From Cellulomonas wangsupingiae (GTDB lineage Bacteria > Actinomycetota > Actinomycetes > Actinomycetales > Cellulomonadaceae), in NCBI RefSeq assembly GCF_024508275.1, contig NZ_CP101989.1, positions 1,302,001 to 1,366,000 on the forward strand: a DNA stretch of 64,000 nt, in the 5' to 3' direction. This document shows positions 29,119 through 37,581 of this stretch, piece by piece; position 1 is the stretch's first letter, and each line of letters begins with the position of its first letter. The notes below the pieces were generated by a model. That model was not told where the DNA came from. It did not search any database and worked only from the letters and a program-made list of their open reading frames with translations. Both the position numbers and the translations under genes were made by a program.

Positions 29119-29879
29119 TGCTCGTCGTCCGCGCCGCCGTCGTCGTCCGAGGGCGCGTCCCCGGCGGGCTCGTAGGCGTAGCCGACGCCGTGCACGGTGC
29201 GGATGAGGTCGGGTCCGAGCTTGCGGCGCAGCGCCTTGATGTGGGAGTCGACGGTGCGGGTGCCGCTGGCGTCGACCCAGTCCCAGACGTCCGCCAGCAG
29301 CCGCTCGCGCGTCAGGACCGTGCGGGGCGACGACGCCAGCGTCAGCAGCAGGTCGAACTCGGTGGGCGTCAGGTGCACCTCGTTGCCCGCGCGCTGCACA
29401 CGGCGCTGCGCGCTGTCGATCGTCACGTCGCCGACGACCAGCGGGGGATCGGGCTGCTGCACCGTGGCCAGCTCGGCCGCCCGGGCGGCCCGCTCGGTGC
29501 GGCGCAGCAGCACCTTGGTGCGCGCGACGAGCTCGCGCATCGAGAACGGCTTGGTCATGTAGTCGTCCGCGCCGACGCCGAGCCCGACGAGCATGTCGGT
29601 CTCGTCGTCGCGCGCCGTGAGCATGAGGACCGGCACCGGGCGCGCGGCCTGGATCTGGCGGCAGACCTCGAGGCCGTCGATCCCCGGCAGCATGACGTCG
29701 AGCACGACGACGTCGGGTTGCAGCCGCGCGGCCGCGGCGACGCCGGCGTGGCCGTCACCGACGGCCTCGACGGTCCACCCCTCTGCCGAGAGCCGGTGCA
29801 CGATCGCCTGGGCGATGGCCGGCTCGTCCTCCACCACGAGCACGGTCGTGGCACCCGGGCGCGAGACGTTGGTGACCAT
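29115..29879 (-). CDS. OmpR-family two-component response regulator
   Basis: This 254-residue regulator has a receiver domain with the acidic pocket in VLVVEDEPAIA, phospho-acceptor Asp in PDVVVLDVMLPGIDGLE (about residue 60) and the switch Lys in DDYMTKPFSM. A PhoB-type winged helix follows (LTPTEFDLLLTLASSPRTVLTRERLL and TRTVDSHIKALRRKLG). The C-terminus is an acidic DDDGG tail. ATG 29879 gives the standard start; the frame stays open much further upstream as shadow sequence. It precedes and overlaps its kinase. Confidence 0.92.
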   Translation of the reverse strand: MVTNVSRPGATTVLVVEDEPAIAQAIVHRLSAEGWTVEAVGDGHAGVAAAARLQPDVVVLDVMLPGIDGLEVCRQIQAARPVPVLMLTARDDETDMLVGLGVGADDYMTKPFSMRELVARTKVLLRRTERAARAAELATVQQPDPPLVVGDVTIDSAQRRVQRAGNEVHLTPTEFDLLLTLASSPRTVLTRERLLADVWDWVDASGTRTVDSHIKALRRKLGPDLIRTVHGVGYAYEPAGDAPSDDDGGADDEQ

Positions 29880-29947
29880 GTGGCCAGGGTGGCACAGACC
29901 CGCCGGGCGGGGCCCGGTGAGCCCTCGGCAGGTCCGCCGCGTGTCCG

Positions 29948-30139
29948 TAGGATGTGACCACCATGAGCAGCTCAAGTCGCTGCCGGCACCGCGCTTCCTC
30001 CTCCGTCCGCGACCCCCGCCCCGTGCGTGCGGGCCGCGGCCAGGCCCAGGACCCCGCAGGACGCGCGACCGCCGGCCCACCCTCGCCCCGCTCCTCGTCC
30101 CGCGTGCGTGCCGCCTCACCCGAGGAGCCCGCGTGCTGA
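29948..30139 (+). promoter_or_regulatory. Promoter and 5' leader with a possible 58-codon upstream ORF
   Basis: TAGGAT (29948-29953) lies nine bases before ATG 29963. From this ATG a 58-codon frame rich in Ser, Arg and Pro (MSSSSRCRHRASSSVRDPRP) runs to TGA 30137-30139, overlapping the GTG start of the CNNM gene at 30133 by seven bases. It could be a translated leader that couples to the transporter-like gene, or simply an untranslated leader of about 170 bases. The composition is only weakly protein-like. Confidence 0.35.
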
Positions 30140-31452
30140 CCGACTGGCTGCTCGTCGGGCTCGGCGTGCTGCTCACGGCGGGCACCGCGGTCTTCGTCGC
30201 GGCCGAGTTCGCCCTCGTCACGCTCGACCCGGGCCTCGTCGAGCGGCAGACCGACCCCGCCGACGCGCGCGGCGGCTCGGTGCTCCGCGCGCTGCGCCGG
30301 CTGTCCACGCAGCTGTCGGGCGCCCAGGTCGGGATCACCGTGACGACAGTCCTGCTGGGGTACACCACGCAGCCGGCCGTCGTCCGGCTGCTCGGCGTGC
30401 CCCTGGGGTCGACGGGGGTGGACCGCGCCGTCGCCGGTGCGCTCGCCGCCGTGCTCGCGCTGGTGCTGGTCAACGGGTTCTCGATGCTCTTCGGCGAGCT
30501 GGTGCCCAAGAACTTCGCGATCGCGCGCCCGCTGGGCACCGCACGCGTCGTCGCGCCGCTGCAGCTCGGCTTCACCACCGCGCTGCGGCCGGTGATCGCC
30601 GTGACCAACGGCACCGCGAACGGGCTGCTGCGGCGCGTCGGCGTCGAGCCGCGCGAGGAGCTGTCGGGGGCCCGCTCGCCGGCCGAGCTGGCCTCCCTCG
30701 TGCGGCGCTCCGCCGAGCAGGGCACCCTCGACCAGGCGACGGCGACGCTGCTGACCAACTCCATCGACTTCTCGACGCTCACCGCGGTGGACGTCATGAC
30801 GGACCGCACCCGCCTGGTGGTCGTGCGGCGTGACGACTCCGCGGCCGACGTCATGTCGCTGGCCCGGCAGACCGGGCACTCGCGGTTCCCGGTGATCGGC
30901 GACTCCGTGGACGACGTGGTGGGGCTGGTGCACCTGCGCAAGGCCATGGCGGTCCCGTACGAACGGCGCAGCGAGGTGCCGGCCGCCGCGCTGATGGTCG
31001 AGGCGCCCCGGGTCCCCGAGACGGTGGGCCTCGGCCCGCTGCTGGTCGACCTGCGGGCGCAGGGCATGCAGATGGCCCTCGTCGTCGACGAGTACGGGGG
31101 CACGTCGGGTGCGGTGACGCTCGAGGACGTCGTCGAGGAGCTCGTCGGGGAGGTCGCGGACGAGCACGACCGCACGCGCGGCACGCTCGCGCGCCAGCTC
31201 GACGGCTCGTGGCTGCTGCCCGGCGTCCTGCGCCCGGACGAGCTGCACGAGGCCACCGCGCTGCGCCTGCCCGAGGACGGCCCGTGGGAGACCGTCGGCG
31301 GCCTGCTCATGGCCCGCCTCGGCCGCGTGCCCACCGAGGGTGACGTGGTCGTCGAGGGGCGGCTGCGGGTGCAGGTCGAGCGCATGGACGGTCGCCGGGT
31401 CGAGCGCGTGCGGGTCAGCGAGCTGCCCCACGACGAGGCGGGTGACGCCTGA
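30133..31452 (+). CDS. CNNM/CorC-type (hemolysin family) membrane protein with CBS domains
   Basis: This 439-residue protein has the DUF21/CNNM transmembrane domain (about 1-195: VLLTAGTAVFVAAEFALVTLD, GFSMLFGELVPKNFAIARP). A CBS pair follows (VDVMTDRTRLVVV; SRFPVIGDSVDDVVGLVHL; MALVVDEYGGTSGAVTLEDVVEELVG), then a C-terminal CorC/HlyC domain (about 345-430). Relatives export or sense magnesium and cobalt rather than lysing cells. GTG 30133 has GAGGAG upstream. Its stop shares a base with the ATG of the next, related gene, so the two paralogues probably act together as a heteromer. Confidence 0.88.
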   Translation: MLTDWLLVGLGVLLTAGTAVFVAAEFALVTLDPGLVERQTDPADARGGSVLRALRRLSTQLSGAQVGITVTTVLLGYTTQPAVVRLLGVPLGSTGVDRAVAGALAAVLALVLVNGFSMLFGELVPKNFAIARPLGTARVVAPLQLGFTTALRPVIAVTNGTANGLLRRVGVEPREELSGARSPAELASLVRRSAEQGTLDQATATLLTNSIDFSTLTAVDVMTDRTRLVVVRRDDSAADVMSLARQTGHSRFPVIGDSVDDVVGLVHLRKAMAVPYERRSEVPAAALMVEAPRVPETVGLGPLLVDLRAQGMQMALVVDEYGGTSGAVTLEDVVEELVGEVADEHDRTRGTLARQLDGSWLLPGVLRPDELHEATALRLPEDGPWETVGGLLMARLGRVPTEGDVVVEGRLRVQVERMDGRRVERVRVSELPHDEAGDA

Positions 31453-32495
31453 TGGACAGCACGCTCGCGCTCGTGCTCGCCGTGGTGCTGCTCGCGGCCA
31501 ACGCCTTCTTCGTCGGCGCGGAGTTCGCGCTGATGTCGGCGCGGCGCTCGTCGGTGGAGCCGCTGGCCGAGGCCGGGGACCGGCGGGCGGTCACCGTGCT
31601 GTGGGCGATGGAGCACGTGTCGCTCATGCTCGCGGCGGCCCAGCTCGGCATCACGGTCTGCTCGACCAGCCTCGGGCTCGTCGCCGAGCCCGCGATCGCC
31701 CACCTCATCGAGGCGCCCCTGCACGCGCTCGGCGTGCCGTCGGCGCTGACGCACCCGATCGCGTTCGTCGTCGCGCTGCTGATCGTGGTCTACCTGCACG
31801 TGGTGCTGGGGGAGATGGTCCCGAAGAACCTCGCCGTGGCCGGGCCCGACCGCGCGGTGCTGCTGTTCGGGCCGCCGCTGGTGTGGGTCGCGCGGGTGCT
31901 GCGGCCGGTGATCGTGGCCCTGAACTGGCTCGCGAACCACGTGCTGCGCGCCTTCCGGGTGGAGCCGCAGGACGAGGTGGCGTCGGCGTTCACGGCTCAG
32001 GAGGTGCAGTCCATCGTCGAGCGCTCGCAGGCGGAGGGGCTGCTGGCCGACGAGCAAGGGCTGCTGTCGGGTGCGATCGAGTTCTCCGACCGCACGGCGG
32101 CCGAGGTCATGGTCCCCGTCGACGACCTGGTCACCGTGGACGGCGAGAGCACGCCCGACGACATCGAGCACCTCGTGGCCCGCACGGGCTTCAGCCGGTT
32201 CGTCGTCGTGGACGGCGACGGCCGGCCGACCGGGTACCTGCACATCAAGGACGTGCTGTACGCCGACGACTCCTCGCGCCGGCTGCCGGTGCCGTCGTGG
32301 CGCGTGCGGACGCTGGCGGTCGTCACGCCGCAGGACGAGGTGGAGACCGCGCTCGAGGCGATGCAGCGCTCCGGGTCGCACCTGGCACGGGTGGACGAGG
32401 ACGGCCGGACCGCGGGCGTGGTGTTCCTGGAGGACATCCTGGAGGAGCTCGTCGGTGAGGTTCGCGACGCGATGCAGCGGGGCCAGCTGAGGTGA
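31452..32495 (+). CDS. Second CNNM/CorC-type membrane protein, without the CorC domain
   Basis: This 347-residue paralogue of the preceding gene has the DUF21 domain (AANAFFVGAEFALMSARRSS; VVLGEMVPKNLAVAGPDRAV) and a CBS pair (AEVMVPVDDLVTVDG; FSRFVVVDGDGRPTGYLHIKDVL; GVVFLEDILEELVGEV). It stops directly after the second CBS domain. The CorC/HlyC domain present in its neighbour is missing, a common division of labour in tandem actinobacterial pairs. ATG 31452 overlaps the upstream TGA. Confidence 0.88.
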   Translation: MDSTLALVLAVVLLAANAFFVGAEFALMSARRSSVEPLAEAGDRRAVTVLWAMEHVSLMLAAAQLGITVCSTSLGLVAEPAIAHLIEAPLHALGVPSALTHPIAFVVALLIVVYLHVVLGEMVPKNLAVAGPDRAVLLFGPPLVWVARVLRPVIVALNWLANHVLRAFRVEPQDEVASAFTAQEVQSIVERSQAEGLLADEQGLLSGAIEFSDRTAAEVMVPVDDLVTVDGESTPDDIEHLVARTGFSRFVVVDGDGRPTGYLHIKDVLYADDSSRRLPVPSWRVRTLAVVTPQDEVETALEAMQRSGSHLARVDEDGRTAGVVFLEDILEELVGEVRDAMQRGQLR

Positions 32496-32644
32496 CGGGC
32501 TCGGGGTGCAGTGCACCTCCCTGACGTCACCCGGCGGGCGCCACGTGGATGCGCGTGGGTGGAGAAGACGTGAAGGTACGGCGTGTCGTCCGGCGTGTCT
32601 CGCCCTGTGTCCGATTCGCAGCCCCTCTGTGACGTTCGTGGGTC

Positions 32645-32674
32645 TTGGAGAGGGTGGTCCGGTGCCGTTATGGT
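32645..32674 (+). promoter_or_regulatory. Sigma-70-like promoter for the VanY-like gene
   Basis: TTGGAG (32645-32650) and TATGGT (32669-32674) are spaced by 18 bases and lie about 50 bases before GTG 32732. Confidence 0.5.
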
Positions 32675-32731
32675 TTCGTGACCGCATCGGGGGGAGCCGA
32701 TGGACGAGCGGGACAAGTAAGCGGAGGCGTA

Positions 32732-33580
32732 GTGGGATCCCACCGAGCGGAGTCGACGACACGCGTGCGCCCGTCGCGCGCTGACTCGCCGTCCGCCCCC
32801 GCGGTCCCGCGCCCCGCACCCTCCCTTCCCGCCGGCCGGCTGCCCGCACGCCCGGAGCCCCGCCGCCGGCGCTCGACCACCGCGCTCGGCCGCGTCGGCG
32901 TCCTGGCCGCGCTCGTGGGCGTCACGGTGATCGTCCCCGTCGCCGAGGGCATGGCCGACGGCGACATCGTCGTGGGCCCGCTCCACGACCAGGCCGGTCT
33001 GCCGTCGACCGTCACCGCGCTGACCGCGCTTCCCCTGTCGGACCTGCCGCCCACGCCCCTGGTCGCCACCGACGGCAGCTCCCGGCTGCGCGCGCTGGCC
33101 GACGTCTCGCGTGACGCCGAGCGCTCGGCCCTGCCCGGATGCGACGGCTCGGTGCGCGCCGAGGGCGAGAACGGGCTGCTGGCCACCGAGGACCTGTGCA
33201 CGCTGTGGGACGGCCGCACCCAGATGCGCGCCGATGCTGCGGTCGCCCTGGCCGAGCTGAACGAGGTGCACGTCGCGCGCTTCGGCACCGACCTGTGCGT
33301 CGTGTCGGGCTACCGCACGCTGGCGCAGCAGAGGTCGGTGAAGGCGCAGAAGGGCGGGCTCGCCGCGACGCCGGGCAAGAGCAACCACGGCTGGGGCCTC
33401 GCCATGGACTTCTGCTCGATCGAGACGTCGGGCGCCCGCTGGCAGTGGCTGAACGACAACGGCCCGACGTTCGGCTGGGAGCAGCCGAACTGGGCCGTCA
33501 GGGGCGGCTCCGGGCCGTACGAGCCGTGGCACTGGGAGTACACCAAGGGCGTCAAGGCGGACGGCGAGTACTACGGCTGA
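32732..33580 (+). CDS. Membrane-anchored M15 (VanY-like) D-alanyl-D-alanine carboxypeptidase
   Basis: This 282-residue protein has a Pro/Arg-rich cytoplasmic start, one transmembrane helix (GRVGVLAALVGVTVIVPVAE, about 50-70) and an external zinc peptidase domain. Metal and catalytic residues are visible: VVSGYRTLAQQ, KSNHGWGLAMDFCS (His and Asp) and EPWHWEY (Glu and His). It should trim the terminal D-Ala from peptidoglycan stems. Four cysteines in the external part may form disulfides. GTG 32732 is chosen because GGAGG lies seven bases upstream. It is a single gene. Confidence 0.85.
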   Translation: MGSHRAESTTRVRPSRADSPSAPAVPRPAPSLPAGRLPARPEPRRRRSTTALGRVGVLAALVGVTVIVPVAEGMADGDIVVGPLHDQAGLPSTVTALTALPLSDLPPTPLVATDGSSRLRALADVSRDAERSALPGCDGSVRAEGENGLLATEDLCTLWDGRTQMRADAAVALAELNEVHVARFGTDLCVVSGYRTLAQQRSVKAQKGGLAATPGKSNHGWGLAMDFCSIETSGARWQWLNDNGPTFGWEQPNWAVRGGSGPYEPWHWEYTKGVKADGEYYG

Positions 33581-33676
33581 CGCGTCGGCGACGACCAGCA
33601 CCTGCCGGTGACCCCGGTCCTCACCCTGGCGTGACACGCGGCTGCCGCCACGTGCGGCGACGTCCGTGGACGCCGA

Positions 33677-33704
33677 CGGCGGGCCCGCCGCAGCGGACCC
33701 GCCG
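33677..33704. terminator. Hairpin terminator between convergent genes
   Basis: A 12-base-pair stem (CGGCGGGCCCGC against GCGGACCCGCCG, one mismatch) with a CGCA loop lies between the VanY-like gene and the convergent aldose epimerase gene. Confidence 0.6.
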
Positions 33705-33713
33705 GCTCGTCGC

Positions 33714-34622
33714 TCAGCGCAGGGACAGGCCCCAGCGGACCTCGTGCGTCGCCCCGGGGTCGAGCTCGACCAGCAGCTCGCCCGTGCGGAACGCGTCCGC
33801 GACGCAGGTCATCGGCTCGATCGCGACGCCGCGCCGCTCGATGCCCGGGATGCCGTCGCCCGTGCACACCTGCCACGCGGGCAGGGTCGCGTCGGCCCAC
33901 ACGGCGACCGTGCGGCCGTCGGCCCCCGTGAGCGTCGCCCACGTGAGCCCCTCGGCGTCGGGCGTCACGTCGACCCACGCGTCGTCGAGCGCGACACCCT
34001 CGAGCGGGCGCCCCGCGCGCAGGTCGAAGTCGCCGCTGACGGCCTGCGTGCCGACGGGCAGGAGCCGGTCGTCGACCGTGACACGGCGTGCCGCGTCGAG
34101 CTGCACCGTGCAGGCGTCGACGGGGCCGGGGCCGGGGGACAGCCAGGGGTGGAACCCGACGCCGTAGGGCGCCACGTCGGCACCCTGGTTCGTCGCCGCG
34201 ACCGACACGGTCAGGCCCTCGTCGCCGAGGCGGTAGGTCACGTCCAGGCGCAGGGGCCAGGGGTAGCCCGGCGTGGGCACCAGGTCGTGGCGCAGGGTCA
34301 CGGTGTCCTCGGCGACGGCGACGGGCGTGAACCGCTCGTACGCCACCAGGCCGTGCAGCGCGGTCAGGCGCGCGTGCTCGGTCAGCGGGACCTCGTACGT
34401 GACGCCGCGGAACCGGTAGGTCGCGTCGCGCAGCCGGTTGGGCCAGGGCGCCAGGACGGCACCCGAGAAGGCCGGGGCGATCGAGTCGACCGCGAAGGGC
34501 AGGACGACGTCGCGGTCGCCGACGCGGTACTCGCGCAGGCTGGCGGCGACGGAGGTGACGACGGCGACCTGCTCACCGTGCCGGAGCACGTGCTGGTCGC
34601 CCGTGGGCGGGGGCGTGTTCAC
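33714..34622 (-). CDS. Aldose 1-epimerase (galactose mutarotase-like)
   Basis: This 302-residue enzyme interconverts sugar anomers. The beta-sandwich family markers are VLAPWPNRLRDATYRFRG (about 55-72), ARLTALHGLVAYERF with the first His, YGVGFHPWLSPGPGPVDAC with the catalytic His and VAIEPMTCVADAFRTG with the catalytic Glu. Start ATG 34622 is the first in frame and gives a normal length. It is divergent from the first tadA copy, whose promoter lies about 60 bases away. The exact sugar is not apparent. Confidence 0.85.
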   Translation of the reverse strand: MNTPPPTGDQHVLRHGEQVAVVTSVAASLREYRVGDRDVVLPFAVDSIAPAFSGAVLAPWPNRLRDATYRFRGVTYEVPLTEHARLTALHGLVAYERFTPVAVAEDTVTLRHDLVPTPGYPWPLRLDVTYRLGDEGLTVSVAATNQGADVAPYGVGFHPWLSPGPGPVDACTVQLDAARRVTVDDRLLPVGTQAVSGDFDLRAGRPLEGVALDDAWVDVTPDAEGLTWATLTGADGRTVAVWADATLPAWQVCTGDGIPGIERRGVAIEPMTCVADAFRTGELLVELDPGATHEVRWGLSLR

Positions 34623-34685
34623 GTGAACAACTTAGCCGCGTGCGCCCGCGGGAGCCCTGGGACCGGCGCGTCGTGGCGCCCGGTC

Positions 34686-35168
34686 CTGTCCTGTGGACGA
34701 CCGCCCACGTGCCCGCCCGTGATGCCCTAGCGTGACGCCCGAAACGGACGAACCCGACATCCGGGAGCGGGAGGTGACGGTGGACGGCGTGGCGATCCTC
34801 GAGCGCGAGGTCCGCGAGCTCATCCGGCGCCGCGGCGTCGACCCCGTGCGGGACCGCGCGGGCGTCGTGGCGCTCGTCCACGCCGCGATGGCGGACTACG
34901 ACGAGCGCTCGCTCATCGGGTCGGTGCCCGCGCTGGCCGACACTGCGGCCGCCCACAAGGCCGTCGTCGACGCCGTCGCCGGGCTCGGGCCCCTGCAGCG
35001 GTACCTCGACGACGAGGAGGTCGAGGAGATCTGGATCAACTCCCCGTCGCAGGTCTTCGTGGCGCGCCGCGGTGAGCCGGAGCTGACCACGACCATCCTG
35101 TCCGACGCGCAGGTGCGCGACCTCGTCGAGCAGATGCTCAAGGTCTCCGGGCGGCGGCTCGACCTGTC
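34686..35168 (+). repeat. Left direct repeat: promoter and 5' part of tadA
   Basis: This segment repeats at 40829-41325. The two begin with the same CTGTCCTGTGGACGA, drift apart in the upstream and N-terminal part (point changes and a 14-base length difference), and are identical over the last 104 bases (35065-35168 against 41222-41325). Homology ends abruptly after GACCTGTC. Confidence 0.85.
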
Positions 35169-35184
35169 AAGTACGTGCAACTGA
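34780..35184 (+). pseudogene. tadA: Truncated 5' copy of tadA (left flank of the island)
   Basis: The frame encodes the first ~130 residues of a TadA/CpaF-type ATPase (VDGVAILEREVRELIRRR onward to VSGRRLDLS) and then runs into foreign sequence, STCN and stop. The residues match the complete tadA at 40937 almost exactly, with mainly synonymous differences. It lacks Walker A and all catalytic parts, so it is a remnant. GTG 34780 is taken as start from the GGGAG six bases upstream. It was probably the original 5' end of the locus before the island inserted. Confidence 0.85.
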
Positions 35185-35458
35185 CACTATGAACCCTCTA
35201 GACATCATCCGGGCTGCTGTTTCAGCGCTCTCCAGGCCCCTTGATCACGCACGTACACAGCATCGGTCGACCCACAATCATCGTCGACCACACCGCCGCC
35301 CTGTATCCGCTCCGTCCGGTGGCCGTATCAGACACCCGGTCAGACCAACGGAACCTGTACGGATCACCGCTTCTAGTTGCTGATCAGGATCGGTGCCGTG
35401 CGTCCGCGCGGAACGAGTGCCGTACTACCCAGGCTGGCGATGACCGCGACCTCCGAGC

Positions 35459-36025
35459 TCAGACTCGACCGATGGCCGCCGTGAGCCTGGCCGTGTTCTC
35501 GACCGGGAGTATCCGGGGCGTGCTTCTCTCGCTCGGCGGGGGGCTGCTTCGGGTCCGAGCAACCGCGAGCCTGACGCCGGAGATGCCGAGCCAGTTGACG
35601 AGGGCGTCCTCGGAACCGGCGTGATCGAACTGACGCGACTCCTTCAATCCTGACGCACGCCCGATCGCGGCGAGATCGGCGCCGGTGCTCGTGGCGCTCG
35701 GCTGCCCCCCGGTACTGCCGTAGGAGCCGTTGTCCAGGACGAGGATGGACAGGCGCTTCGGGCCGTAGCGAGCGACGGTCGTCAGGGCTCCAAGGTTCAT
35801 GAGGCAGCCGCCGTCGCCTTCGACGGCGACCACCTGTTTGCCGGTGCTCAAAGCCATGCCTAGCGCCACCGGAATCACCATGCCCATGGACCCGAGCAGA
35901 TACAGATTGCGAGGGTCGTCGGCTACTCGCCGGAGTTCCTCGGTGGCGTCGCCCAGCTGGCAGATGATCACCGCTTCTGGGTGCGCCCGACGGAGGGCCT
36001 CGAGGAGCCTCGCGCGATCAAGCAT
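35459..36025 (-). CDS. ComE/Ppd-like ThDP-dependent decarboxylase, catalytic (beta) half
   Basis: This 188-residue protein is the thiamin-diphosphate-binding half of a sulfopyruvate/phosphonopyruvate decarboxylase-type enzyme. The cofactor motif runs from VVAVEGDGGCLMNLGALTT to LVLDNGSYGSTGGQ (GDG at 70-72, N at 99), preceded by LYLLGSMGMVIPVALGMAL, as in ComE. It is the last gene of the island operon and overlaps the alpha-half gene by eight bases. No phosphoenolpyruvate mutase or sulfolactate gene is near, so the 3-substituted pyruvate it would decarboxylate is unknown. Confidence 0.8.
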   Translation of the reverse strand: MLDRARLLEALRRAHPEAVIICQLGDATEELRRVADDPRNLYLLGSMGMVIPVALGMALSTGKQVVAVEGDGGCLMNLGALTTVARYGPKRLSILVLDNGSYGSTGGQPSATSTGADLAAIGRASGLKESRQFDHAGSEDALVNWLGISGVRLAVARTRSSPPPSERSTPRILPVENTARLTAAIGRV

Positions 36026-36479
36026 CGACGACCTCTCTGTCGATCAGGACGGCGTGCGGCCGTCGATCTCTAGCGGCGGATCGCGCTGCGTCAGGCAGGA
36101 GCATCCACAGGTCCGCTGGGTGCTTGGCGGTCGAGTGAGGAACGTCAAGGCTGTCGAGGAGCGCTCGAGTGGCGCGTCCTACCGGTCGTTGCGCGGGGTT
36201 CGAGTCGGCTTCGTCACCACGGACAGAGACGAGGAGGCACACCCCGATCTGGTAGGCAACCGCCAATGACCCGAGGGTGTTGAGCGCGCTGGCCAGCCCG
36301 GAGTTCTGCATCGCCACCAGAGGTGCCCCGCCGCCGAGCACGAGTCCGCATCCGATGGCGATCGCTTCCTCTTCGCGGGCTGCGTGCACAGTGTCGACCG
36401 GGGCCTTCAGCACGTCCAGCGCCGCGAGCAACGAGCACGGCACAAGGACGTGGTGGCTGAAGGGCCAGCGTTCAGACAT
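36018..36479 (-). CDS. ComD/Ppd-like ThDP-dependent decarboxylase, alpha half
   Basis: This 153-residue protein matches the N-terminal (pyrimidine-binding) half of the same decarboxylase group. The activating Glu lies in AAREEEAIAIGCGLVLGG (about 33-50), followed by LVAMQNSGLASALNTLGSL, the QNSG motif shared by sulfopyruvate and phosphonopyruvate decarboxylases, and the RGDE loop. With the downstream gene it makes a two-subunit enzyme of ComDE layout. It overlaps both neighbours by eight bases, which implies tight stoichiometric coupling. Confidence 0.8.
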   Translation of the reverse strand: MSERWPFSHHVLVPCSLLAALDVLKAPVDTVHAAREEEAIAIGCGLVLGGGAPLVAMQNSGLASALNTLGSLAVAYQIGVCLLVSVRGDEADSNPAQRPVGRATRALLDSLDVPHSTAKHPADLWMLLPDAARSAARDRRPHAVLIDREVVDA

Positions 36480-37581
36480 CGCACTCCAGCCCGAGCTGCG
36501 TCGCCAGCGATCCCACGGCCTCTACCGCCTGCTGTCGGCACCAGCTCGCGTCCCGAGAGACCTCAGGGAACACCTGCTGCAGCGTCAGCGAATAACCTTG
36601 CCGGCTGATGTCAGCTCGCGCGACGAGGTCGTCGTCGACGAGAACGGCTAGCGCATAGGCGCCGTACTTCCTGCGTGCTGCGGGCTTGTACGCCTCGAAC
36701 ACGTAGTCGAACCCGAACAGGCGGCGGGTCCGTGCCCGGTCCCTGATGAGGTTGTCGAAGGGGCCGATCAGCCGGGGTCGAGGCTGCGAGGTGCTCGTCG
36801 TCACGGGTTCGGTCACCCAGGCCGCTTCTGGCCAGCCCTCGATTGCGGCTTGCAGGTGCCCACGCCCACGGAGCGTGGCAGCGACCTGATCGGCACGCAG
36901 GTGGTAGTACGTCGCCACCTCTTCGGTCGTGGCGACACCGAGCGCTGCTAGAGCACGTTCCGCCAGTGCCGTGAGGCACTCGTCAGGCGTGAGGGTCTGG
37001 TTCAGCTGCTCGGTCGGAACGGCGCGCTCGACGAGGTTCAGGACGCGCTCGCCCCGCCGGCGACTCGTGGACGCGAGCTCGCCTCGCCACACCATGTGCT
37101 CGGCTGCGCGCTTGGTGGCTGACCATCCCCAACCACCGCCAGTGCGGTCGTCTCGTTGCAGTTCGCGGATGGTCAACCCGTGCTCGCTGTCAGCGATCAG
37201 CTCGCGGACCCGCTGCCGCATTTCTGGTGGTGGCGTGTCCGCGCGGGCACGCGCGCGAGAACGGTGGATCTCGAACAGGGGCCAGTCGCCTATCGGCATG
37301 GCGCAGGCTGCGTGCGTGTAGGTCTCGAAGGTTGCGGCGCGCTCATCGGCCGGCCACAGATCTCGATCGACGCGGCTGATGTCCTGGACCGTCATTCGTG
37401 CTGCGCAGGTCAGCAGATGAGCGCGTGCGACGCGAGTGAGCGGGTCCATCTGCAGCAAGCCGATGCGCTGCAAGATCGGCAAGGTGCTCGACTCCTCTTC
37501 ACGCAGACCTTGCGCGGCCACCGCGAACCCGCGGGCCCGCGCGACCGGTATCCCGATGTCAGGTCGCATGCGACGCCGCAA
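36472..37581 (-). CDS. HTH_42 winged-helix DNA glycosylase (YcaQ/AlkZ-like, QMD motif)
   Basis: This 369-residue protein belongs to the winged-helix HTH_42 family that includes AlkZ (azinomycin resistance) and E. coli YcaQ, which remove bulky alkylated bases and unhook interstrand crosslinks. Near the N-terminus is RIGLLQMDPLTRVARAHLL with Q44-M45-D46, matching the Q-x-D catalytic pair of the YcaQ branch rather than the QxQ of AlkZ. Further blocks are TFETYTHAACAMPIGDWP, GWGWSATKRAAEHMVWRGEL, ALAALGVATTEEVATYYHL, and RLIGPFDNLIRDRARTRRLFGFDYVFEAYKPAARRKYG, all family-like. It overlaps the exporter gene by 23 bases. It is most likely a repair or self-resistance enzyme. Confidence 0.82.
   Translation of the reverse strand: MRRRMRPDIGIPVARARGFAVAAQGLREEESSTLPILQRIGLLQMDPLTRVARAHLLTCAARMTVQDISRVDRDLWPADERAATFETYTHAACAMPIGDWPLFEIHRSRARARADTPPPEMRQRVRELIADSEHGLTIRELQRDDRTGGGWGWSATKRAAEHMVWRGELASTSRRRGERVLNLVERAVPTEQLNQTLTPDECLTALAERALAALGVATTEEVATYYHLRADQVAATLRGRGHLQAAIEGWPEAAWVTEPVTTSTSQPRPRLIGPFDNLIRDRARTRRLFGFDYVFEAYKPAARRKYGAYALAVLVDDDLVARADISRQGYSLTLQQVFPEVSRDASWCRQQAVEAVGSLATQLGLECDV

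Noticed and set aside
32496..32731. Cyclic di-AMP (ydaO) riboswitch before the VanY-like gene
   Set aside because: I looked for its conserved core because such switches precede wall hydrolases in actinobacteria, but the characteristic sequence blocks are not there.
29880..32849. Upstream extension of the response regulator frame by about 990 codons
   Set aside because: The extension is antisense to the CNNM genes and lacks domain content; the receiver domain begins right after ATG 29879.
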